From the NCBI GenBank assembly GCA_003427395.1, contig BFEA01000701.1, positions 676,984 through 716,878 of the forward strand: a DNA stretch of 39,895 nucleotides, written 5' to 3'. Positions 1 to 12,296 of this stretch are shown here, in pieces. Position numbers and translations under genes: made by a program. The notes beneath the pieces are model-generated. The model made no database searches, had not been told where the DNA came from, and worked only from the letters and a program-made list of their open reading frames with translations. The DNA is from Chara braunii. Lineage: Eukaryota > Streptophyta > Charophyceae > Charales > Characeae. Positions within the stretch are counted from its first letter, which is position 1; every line of letters starts with the position of its first letter.

Positions 1-37
1 TGTGTGTGCCGAGAGGAGGGTAGAGAGGACCTCCCCC

Positions 38-81
38 ACCAATCAATCGATCAATCAATCAATCAATCAATCAATCGATTG

Positions 82-133
<52 letters not shown>

Positions 134-187
134 ACCAACCAATCAACCAACCAATCAACCAACCAACCAACCAATCAATCAACCAAC

Positions 188-250
<63 letters not shown>

Positions 251-266
251 AAAACAATCAAGCAAT

Positions 267-268
<2 letters not shown>
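38..268. repeat. AATC tetranucleotide microsatellite
   Basis: Long run of AATC/CAAT units with some CAAC-type variants in the middle. The continuous Asn-Gln-Ser-Ile reading through it is an artefact of the repeat. Confidence 0.95.

Positions 269-307
<39 letters not shown>
269..307. repeat. AT dinucleotide microsatellite
   Basis: Uninterrupted AT run directly after the AATC tract. Confidence 0.95.
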
Positions 308-308
<1 letters not shown>

Positions 309-2396
309 CATACAAAAAGCGACCCCCGCAAAAATTATTTTTTTTAAGTTTTTTTTGTTCAAGGGGGTAGGGTCGGGGTCCCGGTACCCCAATCCGCAGC
401 CCCGACCGACCGCAACCCCCTTCCCCTCGGCAGCTGCGGTCGTGAAAGACCATGGTCATCGTGGCCTCGCGGTCGTGGCCACGGGCCGCGGCCGCGGGTG
501 TTTCATAGCTCTTAGCTATCCTTAAAGGTCTCGAGAGTAGGCTTCCATGCCTAAGTGTCAACTCAACCCCATGCTTGACCCAGAATGAGGAGGAGGCATA
601 TAGGGTTTTCCTCACGATTGCACAACCCTGATTATCATCAAATCCAGACTAGATCCTCATGAAGATACTTTTGTGTATCAATATGACCCAGCAGGAAGAG
701 ATATATTCTCCTTCCTTGACTCCTCTTGGCAAGGATATCTCGAGTCCATCTTCCCTTTTAATGGGGTCCTTCTTAGCGTAAGGCATCTTGAGTTGCCTTT
801 GCTTTGTCTGGGTTCTACCCATCACAGACAAACGTTCAACATACGCCTTCCGTTATTATGCTAGCAACCTCTTTTTACAACCTCAATTATCGAAGCCTTG
901 ACTTTAAACTATCTTTTAGTAAAATTTGTCATTTTCAGTGCTTACTACCACACTAGCTTAGAGAAAATAACAATGGTAATATATAACGGTAGTACTACGT
1001 TTACAAATATCAAAATTACCAATAATAATCACCCATAGAAAATGATATATTACCTTAGTAATTTGACATCAATAGTACCCATAAGGATTAACTGATCAGA
1101 CATTATACACGAGCAAGTCAAATAACCAGAAACATATACAAATACATCATAATGATAAAAGTTAAGATGAGTTTGTTTATAATAAGCATTCTTAGACACA
1201 ATAACAATGAAACATTATGCACGAGCAAGTTAAGATGACTGTGTCGTGGTGCAGTATAATCCCTTTTCATAATGGATAGCATCTTAAATTCCTTAGCCCC
1301 GCTCAAGGATCAAGCCTCACTGCTTTTCCTTCCGATTCTGGCACCCGTTCCTTGCAGACCCTTGCCGACAAAGTAAACAACCTCACCATACACGCTTCGG
1401 GGTGCGTTGTCCCGTCCTGTGCTGGTGAACCCACTTGACAAAAAAATCGTTTGGGATTCACCCCCTGCCTCTGTTCGGCATGTAGTAGTTGCTTTCCTCA
1501 TAGACCCTGGTCCGACAAGGCTCAAACACTTTCCTCCTATTCAGTAGTAGTGTAGTCTTCTTATCACAAAGGATACAACAACACCCCACTATGGACCTGG
1601 AACATAGTTCCGGCATGGGTCTCACTACTACTTACAATACAAAATTATAACTTATTCAAAGTCATCTGTTAGGGGGAGAATAACATAGGATTGCACCCCT
1701 CATTGGGGTAGACCTTCGCACATCGACCATTTTATGAGAAAAAACTAATCTCAATAAAATAGTCACTCCATTCACCTTTAAATCCGCATTAGACATGAAT
1801 CTTGCACAATGTCTCTAACCCCTTTTGAAGAGCAATCAAAACGCACAAACTTAATAAAAAAACATAAGTGAATAATTGGAATTGAGAACTCATATAACTC
1901 ATTGCAGACTGATAAATTCAAATAGGTACTTTAGATAAGTAGCCCATGCGAATATTTCTGACAAGGATAACCATCAGATGAAATAACATCCAGTACATAG
2001 TCTCACATAAACAGGTACTAAATATGCTTTACTTAAATAAGATCTAGTTTTGGCACGGATGAGTTCAACATAAAACTCAAGAGAAATGCCCTTACAAAAA
2101 ATAGTCTCAAGTCCTTAGCTCGAACTCCATAGATTCAAGTGGGTGGTCAAAACCTGGAAAGGTAGGCCTAACATCATCCGCATCTCATCGCCCTATCGAA
2201 AATATTTAGGGTGATCCAAGTGTTAGGCCCTTCACTGTTATGCCGACTTACTCTTAGGATCAGGAATCTCCTTCGTAGAGACGGTGTCATGTCGATCGAC
2301 TACTTCCCATGGTCCTTCCCGTTGAGGTTATAAAAAGCGGTGTTCATCGTACCTGCCTCCCGCTTTGCACACCTAGTTCAAACACGTCGGCTAGCG
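308..2396. other. No recognisable gene
   Basis: Moderately AT-rich sequence. I see no conserved protein, RNA gene or clear repeat. Only short frames occur; the best-looking is a 45-codon ATG frame at 649-786 on the minus strand, which has no recognisable domain. Confidence 0.6.
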
Positions 2397-3116
2397 CTGT
2401 CGAGCGCATCGGTCCGGCACCTCATGAGGGCAGCGCGGAACCCTCCTGGTCGCGTCACACAGGAGTTGGTCCGAATCCTTGTCGCGAATATACACATGGA
2501 GCTTTGACAAGCCGCTACGACCGAGTGCGTCAGCCATACCTCTCGCGAGTCCCTACGACAGGATAGAGCCTACGCGAGGCACGACTTACCTCCACCTTAC
2601 AGGAGTTTTTACCTCCCTTCGGTGGGCGTATCCCCGCCGAGCTACCAGTCCATAGTACGAAAGCTGATCAGTTGCAATCGCAGAGGTGGACCAGCCGATG
2701 GCGTTTCTCGTTTGCTGTAGCATAGGGGGTACGCGCGGTAATACGCCTCTATCGGACCCGCACACGAACCGACATCTTGGGGGGCTGAGGTCCCAAGCGT
2801 GACTCATCACCGATCGACTAGGACGCATCCCACACGCCACGCGCACACCACTATAAAGAACATAGAAATAAAAACACACCCACACACGCACGTACATATA
2901 CATATACAGAACGACACTAAACAAACAACGTGACAACACTCCTAGTCCCTTAGTAGCCACCCCATAACTTTTCGATGCAGAAATCGGATAGGCATCGTGC
3001 GCGAGACTTAGTATAAAACCACGTGGACGCAGGGCTGACTCATATCGACTCTCAATGCAAGCATACGCGAGCAGTCGCAGTGATGGCGTACTATGTAGTA
3101 CCCATACTCATGCGGT

Positions 3117-3390
3117 CCTCCTTAATCTCGAGGGTCGCATTCGACACTCAAGTGTCGGCTGACACGCGCCTTGAGGGTTAATCTCTCCACGCTGGACAAC
3201 CTCCAAGTGCGGTTGAAGACCACACCCTCTTCTGCACCATGTAAAGAGTGGGTGATACACAGGTTCGTACCTGTGGTGGCAATCGTCTCTTATTGCCCTG
3301 GAGACCAGCTCCATCATCTAGGGCCTGAAGAGAAGTCAAGGGGTTTGACTTTGACAGCTGCCACGGACCACAACGTCCAACCATAGAAAC
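3117..3390. other. Hairpin-rich conserved block, copy A
   Basis: One of the best conserved parts of the unit compared with 12297-12560. It holds a 7-bp hairpin CGACACT/AGTGTCG at 3142-3157, a 7-bp hairpin CACAGGT/ACCTGTG with loop TCGT at 3258-3275, and a longer pairing between ACCCTCTT and AAGAGTGGGT around 3226-3254. The closing pair and loop of the CACAGG hairpin differ in copy B while the stem survives. It could be a structured RNA or a DNA structural element; no known RNA family is recognised. Confidence 0.45.
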
Positions 3391-4159
3391 TCTAAAAAAC
3401 AAGGGATAAAGGAGGATTTCTCTTTTCTTTCAAAAACATAATCTGTTTAACCCTTACGTGCGGTCACAGTAGGCCGCGCGAAACACTCAAGACATATATA
3501 TTTACATATATATAAAGGGTTATAAATATGTGACGATCACTTCTCACAGTCACAGCGGGGCTCCTCTCAGCCATATATAAATATATGTGAACGCAGGCAG
3601 TCAAATCCAAAGTCCGAATCCCCAAAATATACATGCAATCACATCACGGGGTCAACTTCAACCATTCTCTTAACTCACACCCCTTGCTTTTAGCCATACA
3701 AACTTCACTCTTTGTGCAACTCTCAAAATAAAATACTTAGTAATTTTCTTTAAATGACCATTCAAAATAAAGACCGGGTGAAAACACAACAAAACAGTTC
3801 AAATCACAAGGCTAAAGCCTTTAGGTTGAGTGGCAGGATTGAATTGGAGTTGAATTATAGACCGACGAATCGGCAACCGACCTGTTATCAGTGATAACAG
3901 AAGATGATCCTCGTAGGATCAAGCTGAATCTAGCCCAAATCCTTAATCAATCGACCAAGAAGACTTGTAACACAAGACAGGTCAATCCGTAAGCTAAAAT
4001 CATAAGTGTATGGAGAATACAACTCCATAACACATTCTCACATAGGATCCTTCTACAAGCTAAGCCTTAGTCTGCCTCTAAGCCAGTGCCCAAAGCAAGG
4101 TAGACTAATGGCAGAATCTCCCCTACTCAGGGTGGATTGTCAAAATCGTCGTCTGTCGA

Positions 4160-5105
4160 AATATAATCTAACTCCTCTAAACCTAGGCTACCAGTCGGGC
4201 CGCCCGGGTCCCGGGTGGCCAGCCCGTGCAAGGACGAAGGAAGGTCAAAAAAAAAAAAAAAAAAAAAAAAAAAACAAATCCGAAAAACAAACTATGTTAT
4301 GCAGAAAAATAAACTGAGTAACTTTTGCCTCAGGGTCACATCGAAATTCTTCACCAAATTTAGAATAAAAAATAAAATATAAAAATAATTTATTTATTTA
4401 TTTATTTATTTTTGGTGGGGGGGGACGGCCGGGCAAGTTACCCCGGGCCACTCTGGTAGCCTAGCTCTAAACTAAGAAAATTTCGGCAGCGCTTCCCATA
4501 GGAAAAGTGTCTTTCCAAAATTTATAATAACTCAAATATGAGAACAAAAACCAAACCTTAATTTTGGAAAGTCAAATTTTGTCTAACTCCCTGAATTAGT
4601 AAAAAATTGGGCAGCACTTCCTTTGAAAAGAGTAGACTTCCCAGATTTATACTAAGTCAGATATTAACTCAGAGCAGAACCTGAGCTCAACTAAGACAAA
4701 ATTTAACTAACTCCTTATATTTGTAGAAATTTAGGCAACGCTTCCCGTAGAAAAAGTGTTATTCCAAGATTTATGCAAAGCTAAGTTCATAATATAAATT
4801 GACTTCGACTTTTCAAGGTCCAATGTTGTCTAACTCCTTGAATTAACAAAAAATTGGGCAACCTTTAGAAAAGGAGGTGTTTTAAATTTTTACTAAGCCA
4901 AAAGGTCAGAAAAGTTGGACCCTGAAAAAAACAAAATCTGACTAACTCCTTGGTTCTGTAGAAATTTCGACAGCGTTTTCCGTAGAGAAAATGACTTACT
5001 AAGATTTATACAAGACCAAGTATAATAACTGATCCCTGAAAATGCAGAAATTGACATAAGTAAAAAAACTTAGCTCAGAAAATGCAGGAATTGAAACTAA
5101 CTCTT
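4160..5105 (+). repeat. Tandem monomers of about 124 bp, copy A (interrupted by a MITE)
   Basis: CTAACTCC-type landmarks occur at 4168, 4583, 4707, 4830 and 4942. After subtracting the MITE the spacing is 125, 124, 123 and 112 bp. Most monomers carry a TTCCCGTAGGRAA-like mini-hairpin and a GATTTATACTAAG segment. The same array is in copy B. Confidence 0.75.
4183..4464. mobile_element. hAT-type MITE, insertion A (282 bp)
   Basis: Perfect 12-bp terminal inverted repeats CTAGGCTACCAG (4183-4194) and CTGGTAGCCTAG (4453-4464), flanked by a perfect 8-bp duplication CTCTAAAC (4175-4182 and 4465-4472). Copy B keeps the unoccupied site, CTTTAAAC at 13344-13351, so this insertion followed the A/B duplication. 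The interior is a long A run, a segment with ACTATGTTATGCA, and a TTTA-rich stretch. There is no coding capacity. An 8-bp duplication is the hAT hallmark. Confidence 0.92.
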
Positions 5106-5303
5106 ATGGCTCTAGCACGTGGCGAGCAACTAAAGCAACTACCTATCAAACTGAAACTCAGACTTAGTAGTAGCCTCACTCAGTCACATGCAGGCCAAAC
5201 CACAAAGGTAAGTACTCTCACCATCCCCAAAATCAACTTAGCAAACAATAGTTCATAGTCTTTCAATGATTTATCCCTTTATACCCAGCTTACATAAGGC
5301 CTA

Positions 5304-6086
5304 AAGTCAGGCCACCCAAACTTATGGGACATGCCTAACTTAGCCATTGAGTATATACAGAAAAGAGGGCACAACTACTTTTTTCTTCTTTGGGCATATG
5401 ACTAGGTCATTCTAGTCACCCTGAACTTGTTTAATAGCCAAGTTGTATATATCTCTCTGAACTTAATCTTCAAGGCGGGCGTAGGACTTAGCCATTCGTT
5501 TTATAAACAATGCTCAGTCGGCCCAAGTTACCTTCAGTTATACTCCTAGTTATACTCTCTTCAAATTGTGATAAGCTGTAGTCAGACTGCCTAAACTTAT
5601 AGAATAGTCTGACTAACATGTTCTTAAACAAGATAGTAATAAAGTATAGTCAAATTATAACCTTTGGGTTCTAGCATGTGCGAGAAATTGGGCCAGACTA
5701 CCAAACTTATAGAATAGTATGACTCTCTGCCTGATTCGTTTCTCTCTGATCCAATCTGTGTGTGGCATGGAGTCAAGGTCACCCAAACTTATGGAATGGC
5801 CTTGTCCTCTGCCAAAGTTACTCCCTCAGAATAAAAGCAGGAAGAGGATAAGTCACCTAAGCTTATAGAATGGCTCAGACCTCCTCGTTCAGAACCAAAT
5901 AAACAAAGAAAACCTTAAAATAAACAAGGCAACCAAGACACCTGAACTTACAGAATGCACTTGGCCCCTGAAAAGGTTAAGCACAACTAGCCCTCGCAAG
6001 TCAGAGCAACCAGACCACCTAAACTTATAGAATGGTCTGATTCTCAAAGCAATCTCACAGCACTAGGTCTCCCCAAACTTATGGGG
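5304..6086 (+). repeat. Ladder of variable-arm stem-loops with AACTTA loop, copy A
   Basis: Hairpins at 5304-5341, 5579-5615, 5694-5721, 5774-5804, 5851-5875, 5933-5964, 6011-6039 and 6071-6086. From 5694 the spacing is about 80 bp. The common plan is an outer stem, 2 nt, a 3-bp inner stem, loop AACTTA (AGCTTA once), the inner partner, AAT, then the outer partner. Inner stems are CTA/TAG, CTG/CAG or CCA/TGG. Outer stems differ: AGTCAGACT/AGTCTGACT, CAAGGTC/GGCCTTG, CCAAG/CTTGG, CAGACC/GGTCTG. The last member has only an extended inner stem, CCCCA/TGGGG. The fold is visible; its function is unknown. Confidence 0.75.
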
Positions 6087-6949
6087 ATCTCCCATCCTTA
6101 AATGACACAGTCAATTCTCATGCAAAACTGCCTTCCTCTTAACCTCCCCCCAGATGCAATCCCTTTTTACAATCTGCATTCACACAATCAACAAAAACTG
6201 AAACTGAAATTGCACAAACATTCATTTACTTAGTCTGCATTATGTCCTGAAAGTCAAACTGAAAAACCCAAGTAGGGATGCATACAGTCTACTGAATCAA
6301 AACATATCAAGGTGTGCAGTTAAGGGTTGTAACTGGGTTTATAGAGGGAAAGCAACAGTTACATTTCAATTCCCTGCCTCCAGAGCTTCGCCTAGGCTCC
6401 GGCAGAGCTCCCGCAATCGGTGGGTTGACTCCCCACAGAGTCTTGCTGCGGTCCTACGGGTTACAATCCCGCCTGCCGCCTTCCCCTCAGATCCGGACTA
6501 GACTTAGAGTAAGAAGGGTAAAATGAGGGGTTTGAGACTCTCGAGATACAGGAAAGGGACTGACTCAACAGGAAGGGGCCTTGATGCCTTCAATCGCTTG
6601 AAGGCCCTGCAATGGCAGCCAGAGGGCTGAGCAACTTGGTCAAACTGGAGTCAAGTTGTTGACAACCGACACTCTGACAAAACTTTAAGTTGCAGCGGTA
6701 ACCCCCTTGACAAGGTTGATCGCCCTTAATCACGGTGCCCCTATCTCTAACGAAGACTGCAGCTGCTTAGCCTAGAAGGGCTGTATTCAAATAATTCACG
6801 TCCCCCAAATGCAGAACCCGTCGGCGTAGCCGTGCTCACTTATCCCTCCAAGCCCCATGCTCGGCCCCTCCAAGGGCCTAGTCAAGCCACGGTCACGCAC
6901 GTACCTATCCAACAACTGAACTCGTAAAGCTTTCATCAGCCGAATGAAT

Positions 6950-7750
6950 AGTGCACCGGTCAGCGTCTAAATCTGTTGTCCCTGCGACTGGCATCACCCC
7001 AAAGCCACCTATAGGTTGGGCAGCGCATCGGCTAATAGTCAAGCCACAGCGTCACTGCTCCGCCGCTCGTGACTCAAAAGTAGATCGGCCCCAACTTCAA
7101 CACCCGGGTCGTGGGTTGAAGTACATCCTTCTCTCTTTTCGTAGTGGGGCAACAACGCAACTTAGCTAGTTGTGTACCAGGCGGAGTCAGCGTGGGTACG
7201 ACCTATGTAGTCCTCACCAATCCTCGGCAAGCACACTACTTACTGTCGGGCCATACCCTTCAATCAGCAGGATGAGCAGCACACTAGCCAACAAATGACC
7301 TTCGCCCCACGGCTGGTCTCCTCGCCCTTTTAACTGATGGAATGGGTAGCGTGCCTACTAACCGCTAACCTGTAACCCTGCAGTTAGCCTGCAGTTACTC
7401 TTTTTGATACGGTGGGCAGCTCCCTGGCCAGCAGACAAGTCTCCAACCCAATGGTCGTCCTCCCCCGCTGCTTTGCTTCCGACTGTCTTATACTCCCCAA
7501 AGATCGGAATGGGCGGCGCAGTCGACCCACAAGCAGACCCTTCCTTCTCGTGGCTGGACTCTGGCCACTCCAATCTGCAGGATGGGTTCTGTGTCGGCCA
7601 TGGGTAAGTCTCCACAGGCTGCGGGGCATGCCGGCCAGCCTTCTAATTCGCAGCCAGGCAGCCCTCCTCGTGGCCGCTTCAATTGGTGGGATGATAGCCC
7701 GTCGTCTATAGGCTTGTCTCCAGCTCAGCGCAACGGATCAACGCAACCTG
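6950..7750 (+). repeat. Degenerate tandem monomers of about 70 bp, copy A
   Basis: Repeats of a unit resembling GGATGGGCAGCGCACYGGCC followed by AAGTCTCCA and CTCCTCG. Some members carry splice-donor-like GGTAAGTCTC (near 7603). Copy B has the same array near 16130-16390. Overlapping short reading frames here are repeat artefacts. Confidence 0.6.
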
Positions 7751-8353
7751 ATCCGTCCTGATGTGCAGCAAGCCGAGGCCCGTCAACTTACCAATCAACA
7801 AAGCTGCCCCCACGACCACTATGCAGACTACATTTTTCTTCCTCGAAGACGACCCTTGATGTGTGAATGCACCTGGCTGCTCATTCTGGCCAGGTTCAAT
7901 CGGAATAGGAGGATCGAATCACTGAGGAAGAACCATCGGCGCAGACGGGCGGCAGCATCGACAAAAGATATGAATGGCAACCTACTCTAATATTTATCCA
8001 GAGTATATTGAATGAGAATGAACTTCCCCAAAAACGTGGGAATATTCATTGTATTTTTATATATATAAAAAAAAACTCCACTTCTAGGCACAGATTCTTC
8101 AGCTCATGCCGCTGAATCCACACCTTTTCACCACACTCTGACTTCGTCATTTGGTTTGCACAGGCCACAACCTCTTCTCTCACTTAGTTCCACTATGACA
8201 CTGGCGGGACACACAGTTTCCGCCATATCTTCTTTCCTCGCTTCCACCACGCACCTCATTTCTCCCCCACCTCATCTCCTATTGGTCCTCGTCCCCATCT
8301 GATTACTAATCTGGGGCCGCCATGGCCCAAAACCCCCGTCTCTACCTTTAGTT

Positions 8354-8723
8354 CGCTTGATTCCGTACGGAATCAAGCGATATTGCCGTTTTTCCTCTTC
8401 TCCGCCCATAACTCCGCGCAGGCTTTCTCCCTACTAACTTCTCTAACACTAACTTTCGTACCATTCTGACCTCATATTCCAGATCGCCATAGCCCAACAC
8501 CCGAGTTTCGAATCTTCCCTTGCCTGATTCTGTTGAGAATCGGGCAAGATATGCCCGTTTCTCTTCTCTTCTTTCCTCCGTCCGCCATCTCCCACGCATG
8601 TCTTTTTCTTACTAGCTTCTATACCACTAACTTCTAACTAAAACTAACCTCGAATTTGAAATCGCCCATCCTAAAAACCCCTAACTCATGCGTTTCCCCG
8701 CCCGATTTCGCGCAGAATTGGGC
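8354..8723. repeat. Palindrome-bearing monomers of about 175 bp, copy A
   Basis: Three successive monomers each contain a palindrome at the same place. At 8354-8379 there is a perfect 26-bp palindrome (half-site CGCTTGATTCCGT). At 8521-8546 is TGCCTGATTC/GAATCGGGCA with a 6-nt loop and one mismatch. At 8700-8723 is GCCCGATTTC/AGAATTGGGC with three mismatches. The surrounding monomer (CGCCAT..., ACTAACTTCT..., GCCGTTT) is shared. Confidence 0.7.
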
Positions 8724-10043
8724 AAACAATCCCACTCACAGCTGCGCTCAGCTGGTGTTTCCGCCATCTCAACTATGGCTGTACCTGGCGTAGAGCCTCA
8801 GCCAGGTTCATTCATCCCCTTCCCAACTTTCCCCTTCTGCTTGCCTTAACGCCCGTCCGACAGTCGCCCCGCAACGGTCTGTCCATCGACCCCCTTCTCT
8901 CCACATGCACCCGACACCTCACCTATCCGGATTCATTTCCTTTACTCTCCTTTCTGCGCTCACTTTGGTCGCGCTGCTGCCTACTCGCTGCTATCTCTTT
9001 GGCTCTGCATGCATCCTGCGCCCTTCCCCGTCCAGGTTCATCTGCCCGTTTTTGCCACCCCGTCCTGCCTCAACGTGCTAGCGCCCGTCACCCGTTACGC
9101 TATCGCTTGTCCGCACGGTCCTAGCACCTGGCCACACTACGGCCTGTCTCCCTTGTCACCTCACGCTCTGCTCGTTCAGCATTAGCGCTGCGCCCCGCTA
9201 CTCTCCTTAGCTCGCTGCTCCGCCTCGCTCTGTGGCACCCCGCCTTGTTTCTCCGGCCAGCGTCCCCTCCGACAGTAGTGGCCCCGCAGTCCGCTGCTTA
9301 GAGATATGTCGTTAGCCCCCCCCCCTTGCTGCGCAGCGCTACCCATTCAGTCCCGCCACCCATCGCAAGGGACTGGATGGGAGGCACAGTGATTGGCCTA
9401 TCAGAGAGGCCCGACCCCGATGCTGCCGGTTCACCCCTGACCGGTATCACCTACCTGTCGTAGCAGGCATCGCCCCTGTTAGTGGGTGCAACCCTTGCAT
9501 GTTCCCTCGTTGGAGGCTTTAAGCACGAATGTGGCTGCTACGAAGTTCCCCGAAACACTATAACGGGGTAACTTCTACCCAGCCACGAAGAGAGTTCGCA
9601 GCCGCATTTCAGGCAATCCCAAGAATACAACACACCCCACGCGACCTCACCGGACCTGGAACGTGGATTATATACCATTTTTTTACCTCTGGTGCAATTA
9701 CAAACTCAGACCGTGACGGTGCCGTAGCTTTTCCCTGCTATGGCATAATAGCGGACTGTCGCCAGCGTCCTGAACCCGCGGACCCGTCAGACGAGGTGCG
9801 CACTCAAGGTCCTTGATTGCCGTGACGACCATAAAACCCGGCGTCACGTCTGGATTAGGAAACCGTTGGGGCCTAAAGATAAAAATAATATAACAAAATA
9901 TATTTATAACTTTTTAACTGTCAGCATACGACGGACGAGGAAAGGAAAACGCCAATACCGTTCCAGCGTCGCCGACCGCAAAACCAAGGGAGATAGCCCC
10001 GCCGAGCCCTCCGCGCTATTCCAATATTCCTGCGTCGTCGCCG

Positions 10044-10105
10044 CTCGGCCTCGATCCCTGAATCTCTTTGATGCAAGTCTGATGCTGTAACCGTCGGTGC
10101 TCGGC
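10044..10105 (-). pseudogene. tRNA-Glu-like relic, copy A
   Basis: On the minus strand, an A-box-like GAGCACCGACGG (10091-10102) and a B-box-like GGATCGAGGCC (10047-10057) lie about 45 nt apart, as in a tRNA gene. The allele in copy B is closer to tRNA-Glu. Acceptor and T stems do not pair, so this is a relic or part of a tRNA-derived element. Confidence 0.35.
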
Positions 10106-10473
10106 TTAGGTCTTGGTCTAGCCTCGACGAATACCTAAATTAAACCAACGTTGCGAGGTGCGCAGACCTACCGCAAATGCTTCAAAGCCTCCTCGTTGTC
10201 GATACCATCCTTCATACGTACGCACAGGTCACAAATAAATACACCAATCAAAAGACGGAATCTTTTTAATCCTAACATCAGACGATAAAAAAAATCTAGT
10301 CGGCGATCACGCCGACTCTTCAATCATCAACAAAATAAAAAGATCACGCGCGCCCACACACTCTCTGTTTTAATCAACCATCAGTCAACGTAAGTCGCAG
10401 ACGCAGACGCGCCTCGCGCGGTATACTTAAAACTTTAAACCAAAACTATTTTCTGTCGTCTGCAAAAACCAGG

Positions 10474-10499
10474 GCGGATACCCTTGTAAGGGTATTCGC
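10474..10499. other. Quasi-palindrome at the 3' boundary of copy A
   Basis: GCGGATACCCTT and AAGGGTATTCGC separated by GT; 11 of 12 positions pair. The same structure ends the homology in copy B (19325-19350). Confidence 0.7.
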
Positions 10500-10510
10500 A
10501 GCGACAACGC

Positions 10511-11628
10511 GAGGCAGACCTCACTCTTCCTTGGCTATATAGTTTAATCCACCACTTAGAACCCAGACTCAAGGATCACAATCCATGCTCATAAAATCTT
10601 TTGGCCTCCTTAGCCTACCTCTCCTCGAAGTGCCTCGACGACTTCTAATATAATACCCAGGAGAGGATTCCTGATCTTAAACCCAGCCAAGGGAGAGACT
10701 CTCTTACTCGTCCTCGGCCTTACTCTAGGACAAACGTACCATACTGTTGTCATGACCACTTAGATGACTCCAAGGACCCTAATAGGTACCTATATGACCG
10801 ACTTCTACAGTGGACATGCGTAGCCATGTTGATGCCACCTCACCCTACCTTAGCCGTATAAACATACAAAGCCTCGTCCAAACCCGTCAATTATGAAGGT
10901 GAAAAAACATACCAACTCCAACGACCATCATACGAGCCAAGGTACGCAAGAGCATAACCGAGACGTTAGCCCCTCGTACAACATTAGACAGGGCTCACTC
11001 ATATATTCAAATACTTATCGATCCTCTTTTGAGACTTTGACATATGGAAGAAGATGTCAATGCTATAAGACGAAATTATAGCCTTTAATACTGTTACCAT
11101 TTAATACCAGCACAGTCTGACCTTATCATGACAACTTAAGTCGTTCCAGTGGCTATATGAAGTACCACAATTTTTTATTCGAGTATATGGGTATACATAA
11201 TTGAATTAAAATTGGGTAACAATTTATTCCAATGATATTCGAGACCCATAGCATTACCCAATACATTACACGACACTAAGGCCCATGTTGAGGACATCAC
11301 GACACACTTGTAAGCCTATCACCCGCTCATCTCCACTCTTGCTTAATCAGATACCATCATTAGTCAATCATTCTCGTTTTATCATATCACTCCGATCATA
11401 TAAAATTTGTCGTTTTTGTCTAGATCATCAGCCTGCCTCTAACCTAGATTCGATCTCTAAGGACCTCACTGCCTTAAGACATCTCCAATCAATAGTCAAG
11501 GTATCATGTAATCAACCATATAGGTTTAAAAAAAGTTTCTCATTTTGCCAAGATCTTAAATTACAAAACCCGAGTGTCGTTCTACCAGAGACAACGGTAG
11601 GAAACCGTCATCCCGACAACGGCGCCAC
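10511..11628. other. Spacer between repeat copies, no gene seen
   Basis: AT-rich in its second half. The frame at 11285-11647 has no recognisable domain, and I found no counterpart of this spacer before copy A. Confidence 0.6.
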
Positions 11629-12296
11629 CTGTCGAGCGCACCAGTAACGCAAGGGGACCCTCCCGGGCGCGTCACACAAGATTTGGGGTAAGGACTCTTC
11701 ATCCTTGTACTGCGGTCTAAATGAAGCTTGTGTCACCGCTCGAGTGCGTCAGCCATACCTCTCGCGAACCCGTATGACAGGATAGGGCCACGCGAGGTAG
11801 AACTTACCTCTACCTACGAGAGTTGTCACCTCCCTTTGGTGGGAGTATCCCCGCCGAGCTACCAGTCCACAGTACGAAAATTAATCAACTGCAATCGCAG
11901 AGGTGGGCCAACCGAAGGTGTTTCTCGTACGTTGTAGCATAGGGAGTACACGCGGGCTTACGCCTCTATCGGACCCGTACGCGAACCGACGCTTTGGGGG
12001 GCTGAAGTCCCAAGCGCGGCTCATCGTCAGCCGACTAGGACACATCCTTCTCACCACGCGCTATACTACACAAAAAACAAAATAAATCAAATCACTTGTA
12101 CAATACAAACACTCCTAGTCCCTTCAGTATCCAACCCACAACCTTTTAACACATGAATCAGTTAGCGTCACATGCGAGACTTAGAATAAAACCGTGCGGA
12201 CGTAGGGCTTTATCATATCGACTATCCATGCATGCAATCGCAAGCAGTCGCAACAATGGAGTACTATACAGTACCCATAATCATGCGGCCCTTGAT

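Larger units (their letters stand above)
2397..10510 (+). repeat. Large non-coding repeat unit, copy A (about 8.1 kb)
   Basis: Aligns by eye along its length with 11629-19360 in the same orientation. The shared order of landmarks is: CTGTCGAGCGCA start, GAGTGCGTCAGCC segment near 2523, hairpin block near 3140, 124-bp monomers, AACTTA stem-loop ladder, 70-bp monomers, palindromic monomers, tRNA-like relic near 10050, and the terminal quasi-palindrome at 10474. The offset falls from about 9.23 kb at the start to 8.85 kb at the end because of indels. No protein-coding capacity is evident. I do not recognise the family; it could be a tandem segmental duplication or two neighbouring members of a dispersed repeat. 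Confidence 0.85.

Noticed and set aside
649-786. 45-codon minus-strand frame starting MPYAKKDPIK
   Set aside because: Composition looks protein-like, but it is too short and matches no family I recognise.
5400-5417. GACTAG/CTAGTC palindrome as another ladder hairpin
   Set aside because: The AACTTA-like core lies outside the palindrome, so it does not fit the ladder plan.
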